Shown: piece by piece, positions 35,364-48,666 of the stretch
Layout of the letters: each line of letters opens with the position of its first letter
How positions within the stretch are numbered: the first letter of the stretch is position 1
From: Mantamonas sphyraenae
Lineage: Eukaryota; CRuMs; Mantamonadidae
Direction of reading: 5' to 3'
NCBI GenBank assembly: GCA_026936335.1
Contig: JAPMXV010000071.1
Location: forward strand, 1-64,000
Length of the DNA: 64,000 bases
The notes under the pieces: generated by a model
Databases searched by the model: none
What the model was told of the DNA's origin: nothing
The model's input: only the letters and a program-made list of their open reading frames with translations
Made by a program: the position numbers and the translations under genes

Positions 35364-37904
35364 ATGTCGACCACAGACCAGCCTGCTGACAAGGCCCAGG
35401 AGTTGGAAGAACCGGTGCGGCAGGAAGAGGACCAAGATGAGAAAGTGGACGACGTGGAGGAGACTCTGGACGAGGACGAGGACGGCGTGCGTGCAGAGAG
35501 GCCGCGGCGCAAGGCGTCCGAGGCTGTGCGTGCGCTGAAGGAGGAGCTGGACGAGGTCCAGGACGGCGAAGGACACTCATTGGCCAAGATTGTGCACGAG
35601 GGCAGGCTTGTGAAACGTGCCCATGCGATGGACGAAGGCGAGGCGTTTCACTTTATCCTGCGCCAAGACTCACTGCAGTGGTTCTATCCCGAGGCAGAGG
35701 ACTCGCAGGAGGAAGAGGAGGGCGAGTCATCCTCTGGCGACGACCAAGTGCGCTTTGTGGACATGATTGCGCTGGACAACATCCGCGTATCCATCTACTG
35801 CGGCCATGCAGTGAAGAGCAAGAAGAAGAACGTCACCTTGCCCGAGTTTGCCTTTGTCGTGGCCCGTCGCCACAACGACCCCATGATTCTCGAGTGTGCT
35901 GACCAGGAGATGCTCATCGACTGGGTGGACAAGATTACCTCCATTCCCGAAGGCGTATCGGTACGTCCCTTGCCGCGTGCGCTCGCCGCCGAGCTCTCAC
36001 CCCGCTTGAGAAACCCTCCCGGTTTTGGCCCACCGCTCCGTCGTACTCACTCGCACGCACATGCACGCGCACACTCCTGCAGTATATTCCCATGACCACA
36101 GCCGTACTCACTGCGCCCGACCGATCGGGCCACCTGTCCAAGCACACAGCCAAGTCGCGCAAGGGAGCGGAAAAGATGTGGGCGGTGCTCAAAGGCACCG
36201 ATCTCTTCTTCTTTGAAGCCAAGGGGGTGAGTTGCCACACGACCGTTGCCCGCCACGCCGTGTGCACACAGGCTCGTTTTGCACTCCCGTGCCACATCGC
36301 TTACGCATCGACTGACACTTCACGTGTGCGTTTGCGCCCCAGGACACCATTCCCAAGAGTCACATTCCGCTGCTCGAGTGCTACATCTACATACCGGAGT
36401 TGACGAGCAGCACGAAGCAGCCCTTCTTCTCGGTTATCATCAAGGAGACGCAGAAAACCATCACGCTGACGTGCAGCTCCAAGAAGGAGTTTGTCAAGTG
36501 GAAAGAGGTGGTCATGGAGAACACCACCCGCGCCGTGTTTGAGCGCAAAAAGGCCAGAGAGATCCAGCAAACGCAGCAGGAGTACGGAGAAAGTGAGGGC
36601 AATTCGTCCACAGGCAGTGGATCGTCCTCCTCGTCTTCCTCTTCCTCCTCTTCCGTTGGCCGCAAGCTGTTCCGGCGCAGCATGAGCAAACGGTCGCGTA
36701 GCATCAACCACCTGGACTCGTACGCAAAAACCGTGGGCGAACGCATGTCGCTGTCGCTCGACAGGTCGGGTGCGCGCTCGCTGACACACGATTCCGACAG
36801 CGACGACGAGAGTGATTCGCCGCGTGGCCATCGCTCGTCCACAGAGGTGGTGGGTGTGCAAACTGACGAGGATGGCCTGACAACAGTCAACTTGGGCAAC
36901 GGACTGGTCATTCAGGGCTACCGCAAGAACATGGCGTCCATCTACAGCGACATCGACTCGATGCGCGACATCCTGTCGACGTCGTTCACACGCATGCTGC
37001 GCATGTCGTCTTCGCTGCCTCGCCGACGCCGCCAAAAGATCATGGCAGTGCTTGAGGGTCTTGTCAAGCAGCTTGAAGAGCTGGAAGAGAGCGAGCCCGA
37101 AACGGTGGAGGGCAAGCTGGGAAACGCAGACAGTTTCCTGATGCCCTACATTCTGGCGCTCGAGTCGAGCAACGTGGAGATGGCCGCACTGAGTATGAAT
37201 GCGCTCTACCAGCTCCTGTCTGGCGAACACGTGGTGGGCGCCATGTCCATGGCCGAAATGGGCTTTGAGGAGGAAGAGCGCAACGACGGCAACCTGACTG
37301 TGGTCGAGGTGCTTGTGCGCTCGCTGTGCGGCTGTGTGAGCATGCGCACACCCGATGCACGTCGCGCACTGGCCAAGGTGATGTACGCCGCGGTCAAGTC
37401 CAAGAATTGCGAGGTGCACGGCAACAGTCTGCGCCGCATCCTCGTCGCCTTCTTTGATCTCTTTGAGCCTGGACAGAACGCCAAGGTCAGCATTGCACTG
37501 GAAGCCAGCATGGGTAACACAGTGCGCTGGCTCATGGACACGATGGAAATCCACATGCGCGACATGGAGCAGGGCGTCGTCGAGGAAGAAGACCTCGTCG
37601 AAACGCTGACTCTTGATGAGCGCGTGGCAAACGCAAGCGGCACATGGCGCTCCGACTCGGACGTGGAAGATATGGAAACCGAGCGACCAAAGTCGAGCGA
37701 GGACGGCGCAGGCGCAACGAGTGAGGCAGTCGATGTACAAACGGTGACTGTGGAAGTAACGGCAGAGGCTGGTGACAACGACGGCGATGCTGAAGAGGAT
37801 GCGCAGGTGCAAGAAGAAGAGGAAGAGGCCAGCGCGGACGTGGAAAAGGAGCACGAGTCCGATGGGGCAGAGGACAACACCGCCGCAAGTGAGCCAGCGA
37901 TGAC

Positions 37905-37944
<40 letters not shown>

Positions 37945-40209
37945 GGATCCCATGAAGCAGAACCAGATCTGAAGCAGGGTTTGGAGCACGTCAAGTATCG
38001 CAACACGGCTCACCGGGACAGCCTGTGGATGTTCAACACCCTGTGCGATGCGCTCACCGACAAGGTTGTTCTGGACGGCCAACGCTTGAAGCTGAGCACG
38101 CCACGCAAAGATCTTTGCCCTGAGTGTGATGATCAAGGTGTTCAAGAACGCAGGGCCCGCCTTTGTACACGATCCGATTGTGATTGAATTGATCCGCGTC
38201 AAGGTGATTCCGGCGCTGCTGGAACTGTTCTTCACGAGCAACACCAAGACGTGCGTGGAGCTGTTCAACGCCATCCTGCAGCACTTTGCGCGTTGGCTCA
38301 AGGTGGAGATGGAGGCGTTGTTTGAGGGTGTGCTCTTCAAGTTTCTGGCTGTGCACACAGAGACGTCGTACCAGGACAACCTGTCGATTTTGCGCGAGCT
38401 GTTCCAGCCGATTTGCAACGACGGCCAAATGCTGGTGGATCTGTTTGTGAACTTTGACAGCGTAATCGAGAGGCCCAGCCTGCTTCTGGACTTGATGGAG
38501 CAGCTGAGCAACACGGCGCGCACGGCGCCGCTGAGCGGGTTTGAGCCGCCGCTGTGCGATGTGGCTCTGAACTGTGTGGTGGACATGGTGCAGTCGCTGA
38601 TCACGTGGCATGGCAACAACCGCATGCACACGGGCGCAAGCAGTAGCCAGGAGGTATCCAGCATGGGTGCGTTGACGCCACTGCTTTTGCTGGAGGGCGA
38701 CAACCGAAGGCGGTACGTGCGCCTCACATACGCTGGCTTCCACGAGGGTCGCTTTGCCGAGAAGGACGAGGAAGACTTTGCAAAGCTGGAGGAGCAAGAG
38801 CGCAGGCGCAAGGCACGCAAAGAGGCTGCATCGGCGGCTGCGGCGGACGCAACCGCCAAAAGCAGTGGAGACGCCAAGGACGGCGAGGATGCCGCACAAG
38901 AACCGACGCAAGAGGAGCAGGCAGACCGCAATGAGGAGGCTACAGACCCGGCAGAAAGCGACAGTGGAAGGATGAACCAGGAAGGCGAGGACAACCCTGA
39001 GGACACAGAGGGCAGCAAGGATGGCGGCAAAAAAGTTGCACGCGTATACGAGTTCAACGGAGAGGAGGTGGAGGCTCTGGAAAGTGTGGAAGGGCCCGTG
39101 GAAGTGGATCTGGAGCGGATCTTGTCCGTGAAGAACAAGGTGGACGAGGCGGTGTCTGTGTTCAACACGCGTGGGTGGAAGAAAGGTGTGGAGTACATGC
39201 AGAAGAGAGTGTTAAAGTCGGACGACGTGTTTGAGCTCGCGCTGATGCTGCGGTTTGCAAACGGAGTGGACAAGTCGGAAAAGGGCGAATTTCTGAGCAA
39301 GCGCAAACGGTTGAACCTCGCGGTGCTGCGCGTGTACCCGTGGCTGCACGACTTTCACGACCTGACACTGGACGAGGCGTTGCGTGTGTTTCTGCAGACG
39401 TTCAACATGGCGGGCGAGGGCCAGGTGGTGGACCGGACGATGGAGTCGTTTGCGTACAAGTACCACCACGACAACCCGGACATGTTTGCGACCGAAGACC
39501 ACGTGTTTGTGATGGCCTACTCATTGATGATGCTCAACACCAGCCTTCACAACGCCAACGCGGGGAGAAGATGACGTTTGCGGCGTGGATGTCGATGAAC
39601 GCAGGCATCGAGGGCGAAGCGGTGCCGGAGGACTTGCAACAGGAGCTGTACAATAACATCGCGAAGCACCCCATGGTGTTCCTGGAGAGCGCCGACGCCG
39701 GCGGGAGCTCAAAGCTAAATGTGCGTGAGATGAGCTCGAAGCTGGTGAGGAACACCACCAAACAGCTGGAGGCGTTGCGTGCGGAGCGGTATGCACATGC
39801 CACCGAGTACCGCAGGGTGCTTGACGTCTCTGTGCTTGCACAGCTGTGGGAAAAGGTGTGGCCCAGCGTTTTTGCGACGCTCAGCCACGCCATGGAGGAG
39901 GACAAGAAGGAGGTGGACACTCTGATGACAGCAGTCAATGCGTTTCAGGACTCGCTGCTACTGTGCTACCTGTGCCAGTCGCCCGTGGCCCTGGATGTCT
40001 TTCTTACTGAATTGGCCAAGTATCGACGCAACGGCGACTCGGGCCACGGTCTTGGCAAGCTCAAACACCTGCTCAGCAAGCAAGAGAACGACGACGAGTG
40101 GAGCCAATCTCTGCGCACCCTCCTTACCGACTATGCGGGCACGACGTACGAACAGGTCGTCGCCGAACTGAACGCGACCATCGTTGCTGTCGAGTTTCTG
40201 CCATCGTAG
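35364..40209 (+). CDS. BIG/ARFGEF-type Sec7 Arf-GEF with two N-terminal PH domains
   Basis: The exons are 35364-35960, 36083-36226 and 36343-40209, with introns of 122 and 116 nt. An acidic leader is followed by PH domain 1 (about residues 75-195, ending DQEMLIDWVDKITSI) and PH domain 2 (GHLSKHTAKSRKGAEKM to KKEFVKWKEVV). A DCB-like helical domain then has LVRSLCGCVSMRTPDARRAL. A HUS-like domain (PALLELFFTSNTKTCVELFN) and a Sec7 domain with the catalytic Glu in FNMAGEGQVVDR and motif 2 YSLMMLNTSLHNANA follow. The protein ends after one HDS-like helical segment, shorter than animal or yeast BIG/Sec7. BIG proteins load GTP on Arf at the trans-Golgi. Two compensating one-base breaks occur: an extra base near 38103 and a missing G near 39562. 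The overall length is still a multiple of three, so I treat them as likely sequence errors. Confidence 0.82.
37907..37943. repeat. (AGC)n coding microsatellite (poly-Ser)
   Basis: Twelve or more CAG/AGC units encode a serine run in the acidic linker between the DCB-like and HUS-like parts of the Arf-GEF gene. It is likely length-variable. Confidence 0.9.
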
Positions 40210-40465
40210 GGTGCCTTTCTCAAACACAATGGATGAACAGTGAAGCACCGACGACCACAAGATCTCCCTTCTCTTGCTTCATAACTGCCAAGAACGTGCG
40301 TGTGTGCGCGTGCCTCCCTCACCCGTCACCCGTCCACAACCCATCCAACCACGCTCCGCACATACCATCCCAACCCAACAGCCCAAAACAACCCAAACAA
40401 ACTACAATACACATCGATGCAATCTTCTTTCATTGTCAAGAGCACTTGCGTACCACATTGGGCGC

Positions 40466-42292
<1,827 letters not shown>

Positions 42293-42572
42293 TCACTTGC
42301 GCACAATCTGACTGGCCACCCGCCGCGTGCCGTTCGGCGTGAACTGCGTCGTGTGGACCCGCCCTCGTCCTCTGCCTCGCTTCCCTCCACCATCACCACC
42401 GTTTCCACGGGCACTTCCACAACCTCCACCTCGCCACCCAACAGGTCGTCGTCTTCCACATGCACTGCACTGTTCAGATCAAGCACCTTGCCCTCCTCGT
42501 CCACCATCGACTCCGGGTCGTCAAACAGCTCGTTGCCCACATCGCCCAACAGGTCATCTGCCCCTCCCTGCA
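42293..42572 (-). pseudogene. Truncated 3' part of the RGG-rich gene
   Basis: The sequence matches 27302-27584 but ends abruptly at the duplication border, so the first four fifths of the gene are missing. It keeps the acidic frame DDLLGDVGNELFDDPESMV, then [17 protein letters not shown], which is broken in copy 1. It has its own one-base loss (TTCGGCG instead of TTCCGGCG near 42332), which changes the C-terminus. No promoter or start is evident. The stretch from 42573 to the next gene at 42727 holds only AT/GC-mixed unique sequence. Confidence 0.75.
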
Positions 42573-42726
42573 ATCCCCCAGTCCTGTGCGTGACAACACC
42601 TGTGTCACCAGGTCTGGTGACACGAGTCGCGTTCACGCAGAATTTGCATGGACGTGTCGCCGCGGGCTTTCCCGCCGCGATGGCCAGAGCACATCAATCT
42701 CAGCACCCAGCTACTTCGTGGCAACT

Positions 42727-44323
42727 ATGAGCAGTGCTGGATATGGACCGCTTTCCACATCGGGGGACGACGACGCTGACTCGCGACGCTTCCTGAAGCT
42801 GGACCCTCTGGACGACAACGAACCGGTCGAGCAAGAAGACACCTCTATGTTTGAGGACGAGGAGGCTGGTGCAGTGGACGACCAGCAGGAACTGACCAAG
42901 AAGGACGTCGAGACCAAGGTCAAACCAGGCAAGGTGGCGCAGGAAGAGAAAACAAGGTAAAGGAGTCAACGAGAGGGCCGGAGCCAACGCGGACATTTCG
43001 GCTGTGCCCTTTCTTTGCGCCAAACCGCACGCTATGGCTTACACACCCTCTGTTACGATGTACCGTTCGCACAATGGGCCATGTCTGCCTCTCGTCCACA
43101 GCAACTTTTCCACTGTGGTCGTGCTGCTCAAGGCATACATCTGCAGCGGCGTGCTTGGTCTTCCTGCGGCGTGGAAATCGGGCGGGATGTTGTTCAGCAC
43201 GCTGTTCAGCGTATTTCTGGCCGCGATCGTGTTGCACGCTATGTTCCTGCTGGTGAAGTGCAAGCGCAAGGTGGAAGACCGTGGCGTCTACACGTATGGT
43301 GGTGTGGCGCAGGTGGTGTTTGGGTACAAGATGTCCCTGTTTGTCGACCTGCTGCTGACGTCGTGCCAGTGTGGCATCTGTCTGGCCTACGCCGTGTTTA
43401 TTGGCGAGAACCTGCACAGTCTGTACCCGGTCATGACCAATGTGCAGTGGATGTGGTGCGTGGCGCCGCTTCTGATTGTCCTCGCCAACCTGCGCACCCT
43501 GAAGGCTCTGGGACCCTATGCCTTTGTGGCCACCGTGGCTGTGTACCTTGTCATCACTTTTATTTTCTCGTTCAATGTGGCAGTGGTCACGACGCTGCAG
43601 CCGGACACGCTGCGCTCTCGCCACTGGTTCGTCACAGACTTTACCAGCGTCATGGCCATGGCCAACATCTCCCTGTACGCGTTGGAAGGAGTGTGTGTCG
43701 TGTTGCCTGTAGAGCACGCCATGCAGGACCGCAGCTACTTCCACAACGCGCTCACGCGCTCGTTTGTGATCAGCACCACTACGTTCATCCTGTTTGGCGC
43801 CATGGGCTACATGGCGTTTGGAGAGGACACCAAGACGGTGATCACGCTCAATCTGCCGCCCAACGCATTTTCCATCGTGTGCAAGTACGCGATTCTCTTT
43901 GTGATGCTGTTCACGTTTCCGGTGCAACTGTACCCGGTGACCGAGCTCATGGAGAAGCGTCTGCTGCACGGCAAGGGCGGCAAAGTTGGATCGTACTACG
44001 AGGCCAAGCGCAGTGTGCTGCGCACAGCATTGGTGCTGATGTGCGCCGGCATTGGCACCGTGCTTCCGCACTTTGGCATCATCATCAGCCTCATCGGCTC
44101 GACCAGCGGCTCAGTGCTCAGTCTCGTATTGCCCAGCATCTTCCACCTCAAGCTTTTCCGCTCCTACCTGCCCCGCTGGGTCATTGCCAAGGACTTGTTC
44201 CTGATGCTCTTTGGTCTCTTTATCACCATCGTTGGCACAGCCATTACCCTCATGAACATCCATCTGCACAAGAGCGAAAAGAGCGCCGTGCCCACCCCGG
44301 TCAATTCCAACGCCCACTTCTGA
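42727..44323 (+). CDS. SLC36-like amino-acid transporter (AAAP superfamily)
   Basis: The exons are 42727-42956 and 43102-44323, with a 145-nt intron (GTAAAG...GTCCACAG). The protein has 483 residues. An acidic, cytosolic N-terminus of ~77 residues leads into the first helix, NFSTVVVLLKAYICSGVLGL. This has the LLKxxIxxGVLGLPxA signature of the proton-coupled SLC36/PAT branch. About eleven membrane helices follow, with LLIVLANLRTLKALGPYA, ISLYALEGVCVVLPVEHAM and YMAFGEDTKTVITLNLP as family landmarks. It probably carries small neutral amino acids, in animals often out of lysosomes. It is tail to tail with another member of the same superfamily, 102 bp away. Confidence 0.93.
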
Positions 44324-44425
44324 GTGTTTGTCCTTTGTCGTGAGAGAGAGAACGTGGAGAAGAGAATGGAACCGATTTCCAACAGGCTCGGCAACCTGCA
44401 TTTGCACCTGACGTCCCACATACCA

Positions 44426-45784
44426 TCACTCAACACTAGCCACAGCCTGAAACACGGTGTTGGCCAGCCCCAGCAGAATGATGGCAACGCAGGTGATCCG
44501 CGTGGCTGTGTTTGCGAGCGGCGCACGGATGGCCACTAAGGCCGGAAGCAAAAACTCAAACACGACACCGAGGATGGACCCCTGATAGCTGATGATGAGA
44601 CCCACCTGTTGGGAAGCCCAGTTGAACGACACAAAGCCCAGCCCCAGCATGGAGAGATTGAGAAAGGAGTCAAAGTACAACGAGTCGTTGGGAAGGTCGA
44701 GGCGAGCAGCGAGCATCTCTCGCACAACGTGCATAAAGAGCAGCACCACCAGCATTAGCTGGACCAAAAGGGCGCCACGTGCGACAAGAGCAAGGACGTT
44801 GTTGCGTGCAAACTCTTGGAGAAAGTCCTGGCGCAATGGCTGGCCTGGCGTGTCAAATGCTGCCCAGCACACGAGGCCAAACACTGCGTAGATGGTAATG
44901 GCTAGACAGGAGGCAATGAGAATGGCACGCCGCACACGCAGTGGAGGTTCGGAGCCGATGCGCGACACAGGCGGTCGTTTGTCGACCATCCCAGCAGTAA
45001 TGGCCAGGACGGCCGCGTGTGTCAGGAAGGAGATGGGCAACACACCGGCGAGTGTCGATGGCCGAGGCCCAAACAACGGCAGAGACGACAGGGAAGCCAA
45101 CACGTCGGGGCGTCGTTGGAAACTGGCGCCCACGCCAAAGAGCAGCACGTACACAATGCAAATGGACCCGAGGGCGTTGGCGCGCATCAGCCTGCGCACC
45201 TGCATTTGTGCAAGCAGAAACATGGCGGCGCACAGAATGAGCCCGGAGGAGATCGAAGAACGGAGGCCGATCAATGTAAGCAGTGCCTCGGCCGCATTGC
45301 CGAGGAAAATAAAGTTGGCGCCAATGCCACCAATGAGAAGAAGCAAGGCGGTCCACCAGGCCACTTCGTATCCAGGCTGGCCCAGCCGCGCGCGACAGAC
45401 ACGCTCAAACGCCCCGAGGCCGTTTGCGTGGGCGACAATCAGCCAGCTCGTGTACGAGCACGCCAGACCGATGACCACCAGAAGAAGCAGTGTGCCAAGA
45501 ATACCGGCTTGCTGCGCCGCGTGCGGAAGCACAAGGATGGTGCTGCCGATGGTGACGTTGAGGAGGCTGAGGACGGTGATCAGTTCGCTCTGTGTGGCGC
45601 TGCCGCCGACCAGGAAGAGTTCGGGAGGGATCACATGCTTGGGTGGCTGCAATGACAGTTCACCGCCCGAGTGACGCACCAGAGCGTCGTAGTACCCAAA
45701 CCGGTGGCGGTCACGGTGGCCCGAACTGACAAAGGGCTTGCGCGACGGCGAAACGTACACACCCTCGTCATTCTGCAGACTCAT
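44426..45784 (-). CDS. SLC38-like amino-acid transporter (AAAP superfamily)
   Basis: One exon encodes 452 residues from the ATG at 45784. After a hydrophilic N-terminus of ~70 residues, the first helix TVLSLLNVTIGSTILVLPHA has the SLLNxxxGxxxLxLP signature of sodium-coupled SLC38 and vacuolar AVT transporters. Ten or eleven membrane helices follow. The sequence is quite different from the neighbouring SLC36-like gene, so the pair is not a recent duplication. The start codon faces that of the ArfGAP gene across about 120 bp. Confidence 0.88.
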   Translation of the reverse strand: MSLQNDEGVYVSPSRKPFVSSGHRDRHRFGYYDALVRHSGGELSLQPPKHVIPPELFLVGGSATQSELITVLSLLNVTIGSTILVLPHAAQQAGILGTLLLLVVIGLACSYTSWLIVAHANGLGAFERVCRARLGQPGYEVAWWTALLLLIGGIGANFIFLGNAAEALLTLIGLRSSISSGLILCAAMFLLAQMQVRRLMRANALGSICIVYVLLFGVGASFQRRPDVLASLSSLPLFGPRPSTLAGVLPISFLTHAAVLAITAGMVDKRPPVSRIGSEPPLRVRRAILIASCLAITIYAVFGLVCWAAFDTPGQPLRQDFLQEFARNNVLALVARGALLVQLMLVVLLFMHVVREMLAARLDLPNDSLYFDSFLNLSMLGLGFVSFNWASQQVGLIISYQGSILGVVFEFLLPALVAIRAPLANTATRITCVAIILLGLANTVFQAVASVE

Positions 45785-45904
45785 GATGGTGAGTCACGAC
45801 AAGCAGGAGGAAATGGCGACAAAAGAACAGAGGGGATGAGCCGGATGAACGTTCTCGATGTCGGACGGGGACTGTGCGCGTGGCGCAGACACCCCTTGCA
45901 AGGT

Positions 45905-47771
45905 ATGGCCCGCAACGTGGTGGCTGACGCCAAGGAGCAGCTGCAAAAACTGCAAGAGCTGGACGGAAACGACGTGTGCTGTGATTGCACCACGCGCCAT
46001 CCGCAGTGGTGCAGCGTGTCGCACGGGGTCATGATCTGCCTGCAGTGTTCGGGCATCCACCGCTCGCTGGGTGTGCACGTCACCCAGGTTCGATCCATGA
46101 CCCTGGACAAGTTTACACAGAAGCAACTGGACGCCATGCACGTAAGTGACACACACGGGCGCATGGCATTCACCAGGCCATCACACGGCAGCCGTTGAGG
46201 GCGCTATTGGGCTGGGAAACCAACCCCATTTCCGCCGAGTGTCTGCCTTTGTCTTCCGCGTTCACCCTCGCTGACGTACACACACGCACACACACACACG
46301 CAAACCACCGCCCACACGTGAAGATGGGAGGAAACAACACGTTCAACTCGTACATGCGTGGCCACGGCATCAGCAAGCCGAAAGAATGCGGCGTGCGCGA
46401 AAAGTATCTCACGGTGGCTGCGGTGAAGTACAAGGCAAGTGTGTGTCGCCACACCTTTCGCTTGGCCCGCAAGCATGTAGGAAGCATGCTAACACGCACA
46501 CGCATCCCACACTTGCTCCCTCTTCCCACACACACACACACACAAAAACACACACACACACACGCTCTTCCCCACAGGACGAGATGAAGGCCAAGGTGGA
46601 GGGCCGCGAATGGGAGCCGCGGGAACAGGCATACTACGAAAAGTTGATTTCCAGCGGATCGAGCACAAAGGGCACGGCGTTGTCTGGAGGTGGCGCATAC
46701 GCAGGCGTGTCGTCGACATCGATGCTCAACGAAAACGCAAACAAGCGCACGGAGCAGGGCTTCGGGAGCTCGAGGTCAAACGGAAACAACTCCGGGTCCA
46801 CAGACGCCTTTTCCTTTGGCGATGCCAACGGGAACAAGTACACAGGGTTTGGAAATCCCAACATGAACCGACGCCGTACAGAGCAGGAGCAGCAGAGCGG
46901 CGGAAGCAGTGGGGACGACGTGTTGAGCCAGGGCTGGGGCACGCTGTCGATGTTTGCGGCATCTGCGGCAAGCACAACGAGCATGATGGCAAGCAGCGTG
47001 GCTTCCAACCTCAAATCCACGAGCGACAACCTGCGCACGCAACTGTCGGAGAACGAACAGGCGCAGCAGCTGGGGGAGAACCTGCGCACAGCGGGCTCGT
47101 CGGCCTGGACGTCTGTTTCGTCGTTGTGGGGGCGTGCCCTTAGCCAGTTGGACACTCTGACGGCGGAAGAGCGTGCCAACGCAAACACTGAACAGGGCGG
47201 ATGGAACAGCAAAGAGGAAGCATTGGCCCAGGCGCAACAGCAGCGCGGACAAGCGACGACACAGCCCCGCTTCCACGAACAGTACGAGCAAGAAAGCCAG
47301 CAGGATGTCAACCACATGCAGGCCGAGTACGATCGCTTTCTGGACGACGATGACAATCACAGCCCCGCAGGTGGCCACGACCACGACACAGACAACGGGG
47401 ATGGTTGGGGCGACGAGGATCTGTTTGGCGTGCCCGACGACGGCAGCCACGGCGCCGCAGAGCAGGACGACGATGGTTGGACGGGCTTCAATTTTGCCAC
47501 ACAGGACGAGGAGGACGCCAGCATCGATGATCTGTTGGCGTCGCGCAGCAGCCACACATCGACCACATCCCTTGGCACGGAGGACCCTTCCTCCCTGCGT
47601 GGCACCATGAGCGAGCCTGTGCGCTCTGGAGTGTCGCCGTCGGTGCGAAAGAGCACTGGATTGGGTGCCAAGCGCACGGGCTCCTTCACCATCGACGACC
47701 TCGACTCGGAAAAGGTGCAAATCAGCAGCGCTGACGACGACGAAGATTGGATGGCCTTTCTCAACAGCTAG
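45905..47771 (+). CDS. ARFGAP1: ArfGAP1-like GTPase-activating protein
   Basis: The exons are 45905-46141, 46324-46434 and 46578-47771, encoding 513 residues. The zinc finger CxxC-x16-CxxC lies at residues 25-48, and the arginine finger is in SGIHRSLGVHVTQVRS. The GGNNTFNSYMRGHGI helix and, downstream, GNKYTGFGNPN match ArfGAP1 rather than the ACAP or SMAP types. A middle Ser/Thr/Ala-rich region with bulky residues at intervals could be an ALPS-type curvature sensor. The tail is acidic and Trp-containing (DDDGWTGFN). ArfGAP1 ends Arf1 signalling on Golgi and COPI membranes. The second intron (46435-46577) begins GCAAGT, a GC-AG intron, and contains a CA repeat. An upstream in-frame ATG at 45836 is possible but adds residues unlike the family. 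Confidence 0.93.
46435..46577 (+). other. GC-AG intron of the ArfGAP1 gene
   Basis: The exon sequence TACAAG is followed by GCAAGT, and the intron ends CTTCCCCACAG. Joining here keeps frame and phase 0 (VAAVKYK then DEMKAKVEGREW). No GT donor fits. GC-AG introns are a minor class spliced by the major spliceosome. The intron also holds a (CA)n run at about 46531-46564. Confidence 0.8.
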
Positions 47772-47811
47772 TGTGCAGGACAATGAATGGTGTACGAATT
47801 TGTATGTGCCT

Positions 47812-48461
47812 TCACTCGTTCGTGTACGGACGATACGATCCGCTCAGGTCTTCTCCGGTCGCCTGGGAAATTGGCGTGCACAACTGTGTTAGTTTGGCCT
47901 CCTTCTGCCTCCTCATCGCCGCCCCTCTGCAGCTTACCGACGCCAATGCGTTCTTAAACACAATCATTTCCTCACGCAACCGTGGCACGATGACCACCAT
48001 GGCCAGCACTTCGTACAGCCCCACGGCGACAATGGCCACAAGAATCCCTGGGGCCACGCTGCCCCAGATTGCCAGAGCAGCAAAGTCGGTGATCTCGATG
48101 CTGATGCGGCTGATGTACCACAGAAACACGCCCTGTGTGTCGTGTGATCCCATGTGCCGCGTGTGAGGAACGGGAGCTGGCCGCACGCGCATGGGCCACA
48201 TCTTTTGCCAAACCCCCTGCTCGCACAAGACGCGGAACCTACCATGTGGTTGCGCAGGTAAAACACTGCAAAGGTGGTTGTCATGAACCCCAGATTGCGC
48301 GAGGCATACAGCAAGTCGTTCGTGGTGGGGTGGGCAATTTGCGACGAGCCAATCGTGTAGTACGTCAGGAACAACAGGTAGACGGATGGCCAGGCAAACA
48401 GCCACAGTGGAACACGCTCCTTGTTGACCCACACGTGGTTGAGTTTGTGGAAAAAGTCCAT
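47812..48461 (-). CDS. Small multi-pass membrane protein, family not recognised
   Basis: Three exons, 48243-48461, 47938-48132 and 47812-47862, with introns of 110 nt (GTAGGT...ACACACAG) and 75 nt (GTAAGC...TTTCCCAG), give 154 residues. Three or four hydrophobic helices are visible: PLWLFAWPSVYLLFLTYY, LGFMTTTFAVFYL, ITDFAALAIWGSVAPGILVA and VGLYEVLAMVVIV. The N-terminus MDFFHKLNHVWVNKE is short and cytosolic-looking, and the C-terminal tail is polar. There are few charged residues within the helices and no signal peptide. It could be a small ER or mitochondrial membrane protein. The clean splice structure makes it a real gene even though no function can be given. Its stop is 40 bp from the convergent ArfGAP1 stop. 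Confidence 0.75.
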
Positions 48462-48666
48462 GGTCGAAATGGCGATGGCTCATCGGGCGCCCCGGACCCT
48501 GACTCGAGCCGTCCTCCAACTGTGAGGCACACTGACACGGGATGTCCCTTGTCCTCCTCCTCTGCTTCTCCAGGCATCCTCTTCCAACTCCACGCGTGTC
48601 TCCTTGCCCCTTCAACACGATGCAACGGCACCGCGCGCGCATCCTCACAACGCAACCCCGCACCAC

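Noticed and set aside
36301-39306. 1001-codon open frame on the minus strand
   Set aside because: It lies exactly antisense to the Arf-GEF gene, whose PH, DCB-HUS and Sec7 parts are clear on the plus strand. Long antisense frames are expected in GC-rich codon-biased DNA.
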